A stretch of 64,000 nt of DNA from Sneathiella limimaris (GTDB taxonomy: Bacteria > Pseudomonadota > Alphaproteobacteria > Sneathiellales > Sneathiellaceae): contig NZ_JABBYJ010000001.1 of NCBI RefSeq assembly GCF_012932565.1, positions 372,001 through 436,000 of the forward strand. Direction: 5' to 3'. Below, in pieces: positions 60,220 through 64,000 of the stretch. Under the pieces are notes generated by a model, which was given only the letters and a program-made list of their open reading frames with translations, was not told the origin of the DNA and did no database searches. The translations under genes and the position numbers were made by a program. Within the stretch, counting starts at the first letter, position 1, and each line of letters starts with the position of its first letter.

Positions 60220-60344
60220 GAATAAAAAACGCATTTTCATGCCAAAATTATGCGTTTAAAGGAAACTTTAGATGCTTGACTGATGGATTGCTCAACAATC
60301 CAGTTTTACTTTACCAACAGTCTCGCTGATGCCGTCAAAGCCGA

Positions 60345-62435
60345 CTATTTGGCAGAGAGATTAATAACACCATCCCATTCCGATAAATCTGGCATATTCT
60401 TCAGTTCTTCCAACCTTAGCAGGGCTTTCTGAGCTGCAACATCTCCTTTTAAGGCCAACCCCTCCAGTCTCTCTTGAGCGGTGCCAAATTCGCCGGCTCT
60501 CAACTTGCTTAGAGCTTCCTCATAGAGAGCTTTACGCCCTCGAGTTTCTTCAGATATTGAATCCCCTTCACCCAAGGGTTCAAATATCATAAGTGGTTCT
60601 TCCCGACCAACAACCCGGACTGTTTCAATTTTTCGAAACTCAAACGCTTCCCCACATTTGGTCCGGCAGTCCTCCCCAACGAGAATTACAGTTCCAAATT
60701 GTTTGTTCGCAGACTCAAGTCTTGCAGCAACATTTACGCAATCCCCCATTGCGGTATAGGCGAAACGATTTTTTGCCCCAACATTACCGACGGTCGCAAT
60801 CCCTGAATTCAGGCCAATGCGAGTAACAATTTTTTCCGTCGGATCAACATTTAATCCATTGAACCGCTGATCCAATTTTCGAATAATTGCCAAGCTACAA
60901 CGCACCGCATTTGGAGCATGGTTCGCATCATCCACCGGCGCCCCAAATAGAGCTATGACAGCGTCGCCAATAAACCGCTCAATGATCCCACCATGGGCTT
61001 TTACCTCGGTATCTACAATCTCAAAGTAGGTGTTCAAAAAATCAACAAGCTCCGATGGAGCCAACCTTTCAGACAACGATGTAAATCCCGCAATGTCAGA
61101 GAAAAGCACAGTAACTTCCCGCTGTTCCCCTCCCAGTTTCGGTGCTTTGCCATGATCCAGAATGTCTTCCAATACATTTGCATCCAGATATCGCGTGAGA
61201 CTTTCTCTGACCGTTTTCCGTTCTTGATCAACAAATCTGAACCGAAATAAAAACCCGCTAGCAACGGCAAGTATCATGCTGATTTGACCATCTAGCAGGG
61301 GAAGTTTAACGCCCATTTGAAACGCAATTGTTGCTCCGCTTATCCAAAAGAGACTACCGAGAACGATACAGACTGCTGTCACAGCAACTGAAGCTTTCAA
61401 CGCAATCCCAAACGCCGCAAGTCCAATCAAAAAGCAGATGATCACCCGTAAGGTATCCGAAATTGGCGACACATATGATCCATCCAGCAAATTCTGCAGT
61501 GCAGTCGCCTGCAACAAAACTCCAGGGATATAACTCCGCGCAAAGTCTCCGATATTTGGAGACTCACCCTTACAATTTGTTGGCGCGCCTTCGAAATCCC
61601 TCATTCCGACAAACCGGTTCCCAGCGAGTTTTCGATCCTCAAGCTGCAAAATCGCCCCTAAGACGACAATCCTGCCTGCAAAGTTGTTAGCGAAGTAATC
61701 CTTATCCTGACAATGGTATAAATCCTGAAATGAGAAGACTGGGATAGTTCCCGGATTATTCGAAAACTTGATTGCCGCTCCTGAAGGAAATATGGGTGTG
61801 GAAATTTGACGTAGCCGTTTGAGCGCTGCAGGAGCCAGATGTAAAAGGGTCTCTTCAGTGTATGAAGGGTCAGAAGCTGAAGGCAAGTCTTTGACCGGTA
61901 AACTTCGGATAACCCCATCTACATCCGCCTGCAAATCGAGTGAAACGAGATTGTCTGCCCCACCTGCAGCAATTAAATGAGCCCGATAAGGAGCAATCGT
62001 CTCCCTGCCGATCTGCGCCTGCCCTAGAAGGAGCTTTCCTTCGTTACGCCCCCATTTCACATAGGATTGCAATAAGGGCGTATCTATCCTCCGATCAGCC
62101 GCATAGTTGCTTGCTGATGTCGGAAGAATTATGTCCCAGACAAATAGTGATGCCCCGCTTTGCAATACCTTATTTTGGACGTCTGCCATCTGTGGCGTCC
62201 ACATTACTTTGGGAAGTCCTGCGAAGGGTGGTGATGCATAAGTCTGTTCATCTATCGCAATAACTGCAACTTCAGTTGAAACAGGGTCCGGGGGAAATGG
62301 TAACAGGCTCTCAGTTAAATGCAGGAAATCCAGATCTAGACGATCCAGTTGGTCTAACTTAGGGACCTGCAACATAAATACAATAAGTGCTGATAGCCCG
62401 ACGCTTGTCAGTATTTTGACAACTGGTTTACTCAC
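60345..62435 (-). CDS. CHASE2-domain class III adenylate/guanylate cyclase
   Basis: 696 aa. One N-terminal TM (about 10-24), a periplasmic CHASE2 sensor (about 30-330), three TM helices (about 335-395) and a cyclase domain (about 440-620). Metal-binding Asp residues are seen in VTVLFSDIAGFTSLSERL and ERFIGDAVIALFGAP; RFAYTAMGDCVNVAARLE holds the substrate-contact Asp and transition-state region. These fit adenylate more than guanylate specificity by eye. It is transcribed after an exported protein and a CHAT protease on the same strand. Confidence 0.92.
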   Translation of the reverse strand: MSKPVVKILTSVGLSALIVFMLQVPKLDQLDRLDLDFLHLTESLLPFPPDPVSTEVAVIAIDEQTYASPPFAGLPKVMWTPQMADVQNKVLQSGASLFVWDIILPTSASNYAADRRIDTPLLQSYVKWGRNEGKLLLGQAQIGRETIAPYRAHLIAAGGADNLVSLDLQADVDGVIRSLPVKDLPSASDPSYTEETLLHLAPAALKRLRQISTPIFPSGAAIKFSNNPGTIPVFSFQDLYHCQDKDYFANNFAGRIVVLGAILQLEDRKLAGNRFVGMRDFEGAPTNCKGESPNIGDFARSYIPGVLLQATALQNLLDGSYVSPISDTLRVIICFLIGLAAFGIALKASVAVTAVCIVLGSLFWISGATIAFQMGVKLPLLDGQISMILAVASGFLFRFRFVDQERKTVRESLTRYLDANVLEDILDHGKAPKLGGEQREVTVLFSDIAGFTSLSERLAPSELVDFLNTYFEIVDTEVKAHGGIIERFIGDAVIALFGAPVDDANHAPNAVRCSLAIIRKLDQRFNGLNVDPTEKIVTRIGLNSGIATVGNVGAKNRFAYTAMGDCVNVAARLESANKQFGTVILVGEDCRTKCGEAFEFRKIETVRVVGREEPLMIFEPLGEGDSISEETRGRKALYEEALSKLRAGEFGTAQERLEGLALKGDVAAQKALLRLEELKNMPDLSEWDGVINLSAK

Positions 62436-62531
62436 TGAAACTGGTACCTTTTAATTTCAACAAGATTGGAAGTTATTTGAATATTGTGAAGGTACTCAGG
62501 ATCATAATTCGATCGTGCCCCCCGGAACATA

Positions 62532-63227
62532 TCAAAACACAATGAGTCTTACCAAATAGGGAGCTTTTCTGGAACGGTCCGCTTTTTCATCAACGATAAA
62601 AACGTATTCTTTTTCTCCTGCGGTTACTCGATAGGTTACCCCTGATTTCAAAGCCAAATATTGTTTTCCAAGATCTGCTACTCCCTTTTGGACTGGCACG
62701 GACAATGGCTCGTGAAAGCGATCCATATCTTGAATTGTGAAATTTCCCTCAAAATTTCCTGCCTTGAGAACCGGATAAATAGAAAACGCTTTTATAGGTT
62801 TGGTCGATTGTTCAGTTTGGTTTGGCGCCCTAAATACAACGGCTGCAGCCTCATTGCTCTTGCTCGTCTGAGAGGAGGTATTGCACTTTAGTTTGCTACG
62901 ACTGACCATGCCATTCTTTACGAGACTTTGCTTCTCACCAATTACGACACGCCCACCCGTTATCTTCTCCATGACACAAGAAGCCAAATAACTAAGGGTA
63001 AGTTGCTCATCATCTCTTAGCTCAATTTCAAAGCCGCTTTCCAAAAAATCCAAAACTTTAAGATCTGATCTTTCAGCAGATACATTTTCTACGAGCGCTT
63101 TGACTTCAAATGCGCTGGCAGGAGATAGAATGTATTGAGGAACCAAAATTGCGAAAAATCCAATAAACATCCAACGAGTAGGGAATAGAAGATCAGCCAA
63201 CCTTTTATGTCTTTTATCTCGGGACAT
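62532..63227 (-). CDS. Exported/anchored protein of unknown function between CHAT and cyclase genes
   Basis: 231 aa, not recognised with confidence. A basic N-terminus is followed by one hydrophobic segment (about 20-38, WMFIGFFAILVPQYILSPAS), ending in a possible cleavage site after SAFE. The middle (QLTLSYLASCVMEKITGGRV) is faintly like FecR-type beta domains. The C-terminal part (YRVTAGEKEYVFIVDEKA) is beta-rich. Its ATG shares a base with the CHAT stop (TGATG), so the two are translated together. A periplasmic partner of the CHAT protein or a ligand for the CHASE2 sensor is possible. Confidence 0.7.
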   Translation of the reverse strand: MSRDKRHKRLADLLFPTRWMFIGFFAILVPQYILSPASAFEVKALVENVSAERSDLKVLDFLESGFEIELRDDEQLTLSYLASCVMEKITGGRVVIGEKQSLVKNGMVSRSKLKCNTSSQTSKSNEAAAVVFRAPNQTEQSTKPIKAFSIYPVLKAGNFEGNFTIQDMDRFHEPLSVPVQKGVADLGKQYLALKSGVTYRVTAGEKEYVFIVDEKADRSRKAPYLVRLIVF

Positions 63228-64000
63228 CAGCTATTCCCCACGACCATGAACGGAGCCCAGAAAATTGGATGCGCATAAGAAAAAACAGATTTTCCGTCAA
63301 TCTCCATTACACCATTTTCAATTAATTCAATCTTTGTTTTCTGTAGGGCTCTAGCACGATTTTTCTGTTCACCGCTGGCATAAGTTGAAAAGAGCTGCGT
63401 TGTCAGACTTCGGGCACTCGTTGTCTCCACTGGCCATCCTGTTACAAGAAGAGATCTGGCACCAGCATAAAAGAATGCTCTTCCCAAACCGGAGATCGCC
63501 TCCGTACCAGCACCATTTCCAGCGCCAGTGTTGCAAGCTGACAAGATGATCCAATCCGCATCCAGCTTTAAGGACATAATCTCATCCATTGTCAGTAAAC
63601 CATCATTCTGCTCCCTAGTGATCGCCGGTGAAGACAATGCCAGGGCTGGCTGGGTCAAGCCGTTCAATTCACCAGGCACCAGTCCGTGGGTTGCGAAAGC
63701 GATTATTTTCCGATCCCGCAATTGTAACGACTTCACATTTTGCTCGGATGCCTTTGGCCCAAGAAATACATCTGTTTTTAGATCGGCCTTCACGGATTCA
63801 GCAATTGCCAATATTTCAGAATTCGTATCTGGAAGCGGTGGTAAGTCATCAATCTCGTAGCTATTGGTCCGATCTCCACCAGGAGCACTTCGACGATAAA
63901 TCGGTAATCCTCGGAAATTTGTCATGCCCCGTGCTGCAAGAACCGTTTCCGGTGCAGCTTGGCTTGCCTGTTCCGGCTTAAACCATGGATCTCCAAAACC
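63227..64000 (-). CDS. CHAT-domain protease-like protein, N-terminus beyond the window
   Basis: The frame is open to the window edge (257 residues visible, C-terminal part). Caspase-like CHAT signatures are present: His in IIAFATHGLVPGEL and Cys in DWIILSACNTGAGNG, then GLGRAFFYAGARSLLVTGWPVE and a C-terminal HPIFWAPFMVVGN. The His-Cys dyad is intact, so it is predicted to be proteolytically competent. CHAT proteins normally carry N-terminal TPR or signal regions, which lie outside. Upstream partner of the exported protein and CHASE2 cyclase. Confidence 0.88.
   Translation of the reverse strand, partial: GFGDPWFKPEQASQAAPETVLAARGMTNFRGLPIYRRSAPGGDRTNSYEIDDLPPLPDTNSEILAIAESVKADLKTDVFLGPKASEQNVKSLQLRDRKIIAFATHGLVPGELNGLTQPALALSSPAITREQNDGLLTMDEIMSLKLDADWIILSACNTGAGNGAGTEAISGLGRAFFYAGARSLLVTGWPVETTSARSLTTQLFSTYASGEQKNRARALQKTKIELIENGVMEIDGKSVFSYAHPIFWAPFMVVGNS

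Noticed and set aside
60284..60302. 7-bp hairpin TGGATTG/CAATCCA with T-run as terminator of the cyclase operon
   Set aside because: The T-run is on the plus-strand side, while the flanking genes are on the minus strand.
1..64000. tRNA genes, rRNA, CRISPR arrays, insertion sequences, prophage
   Set aside because: No cloverleaf with CCA-end context, no regular repeats, no transposase or integrase frames seen.

Overview
The window is about 64 kb of gene-dense bacterial chromosome. It looks like a marine or host-associated heterotrophic alphaproteobacterium with moderate GC content. This rests on protein style only (PcaIJ-type CoA-transferases, a BKACE enzyme, many PotABCD-like, NMT1-like and TRAP transporters, FecIR/TonB iron signalling, an ECF sigma factor). 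No rRNA, tRNA or marker gene is present to fix the genus. I see no phage, insertion sequence, CRISPR array or tRNA gene.

Left third (1-25.5 kb): catabolism of nitrogen compounds and sulfide. A truncated acetyl-CoA acetyltransferase and a PcaI/PcaJ-like CoA-transferase flank an LpxR-type outer-membrane lipid A deacylase. A minus-strand unit follows (agmatinase-like ureohydrolase, PotD-like binding protein, PotA/B/C-like transporter, nitrilase-family amidase, PurU). It diverges from a plus-strand LysR regulator, aminotransferase and PuuB-like FAD oxidase, which together suggest polyamine or guanidino-amine uptake and breakdown. A 35-codon remnant of a GMC oxidoreductase lies between the last two genes. 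Next comes a sulfide-oxidation unit: a Crp/Fnr regulator, a DUF2892 membrane protein, a persulfide dioxygenase-like hydrolase and a rhodanese/phosphatase-sulfide:quinone reductase fusion. Then a TRAP transporter is joined to diaminopropionate ammonia-lyase and two ureido/carbamoyl hydrolases, with a divergent RpiR regulator and two near-identical palindromic operators.

Middle (25.5-48 kb): YaiI; an NMT1/TauABC-like ABC transporter; and a nine-gene plus-strand operon with a divergent LysR gene. The operon has a PotBCDA-like transporter, class III aminotransferase, BKACE, GNAT acetyltransferase, acetylpolyamine-type deacetylase and FAD oxidase. Its enzyme set matches the acetylated route of L-beta-lysine degradation known biochemically from Pseudomonas. 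A FecI-FecR-FecA-like siderophore sensing and uptake locus with an RhtX-like importer follows, then a periplasmic solute sensor paired with a hybrid histidine kinase.

Right third (48-64 kb): an arylmalonate-decarboxylase-like racemase-family protein, a GT2/LAB_N/GT39 envelope-glycan operon, an MFS symporter, and a long minus-strand block. The block holds a thermostable-hemolysin-family protein, acyl-adenylating ligase, heme-oxygenase-like diiron oxidase, SDR, TPR lipoprotein-like protein, QseBC/PmrAB-like two-component system, PepSY protein and cytochrome b561. Three copies of a CTTCAG-N5-CTTCAG direct repeat with an 11-bp period lie upstream of the GT2 operon, the PepSY/cytochrome unit and the hemolysin unit, predicting one response-regulator regulon. 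The window ends in a cyclase/CHAT operon: a CHASE2-guanylate/adenylate cyclase, an exported protein of unknown function and a truncated CHAT-domain protease. A recurring structural theme is a GC-rich stem-loop placed right after each transporter binding-protein gene inside its operon.
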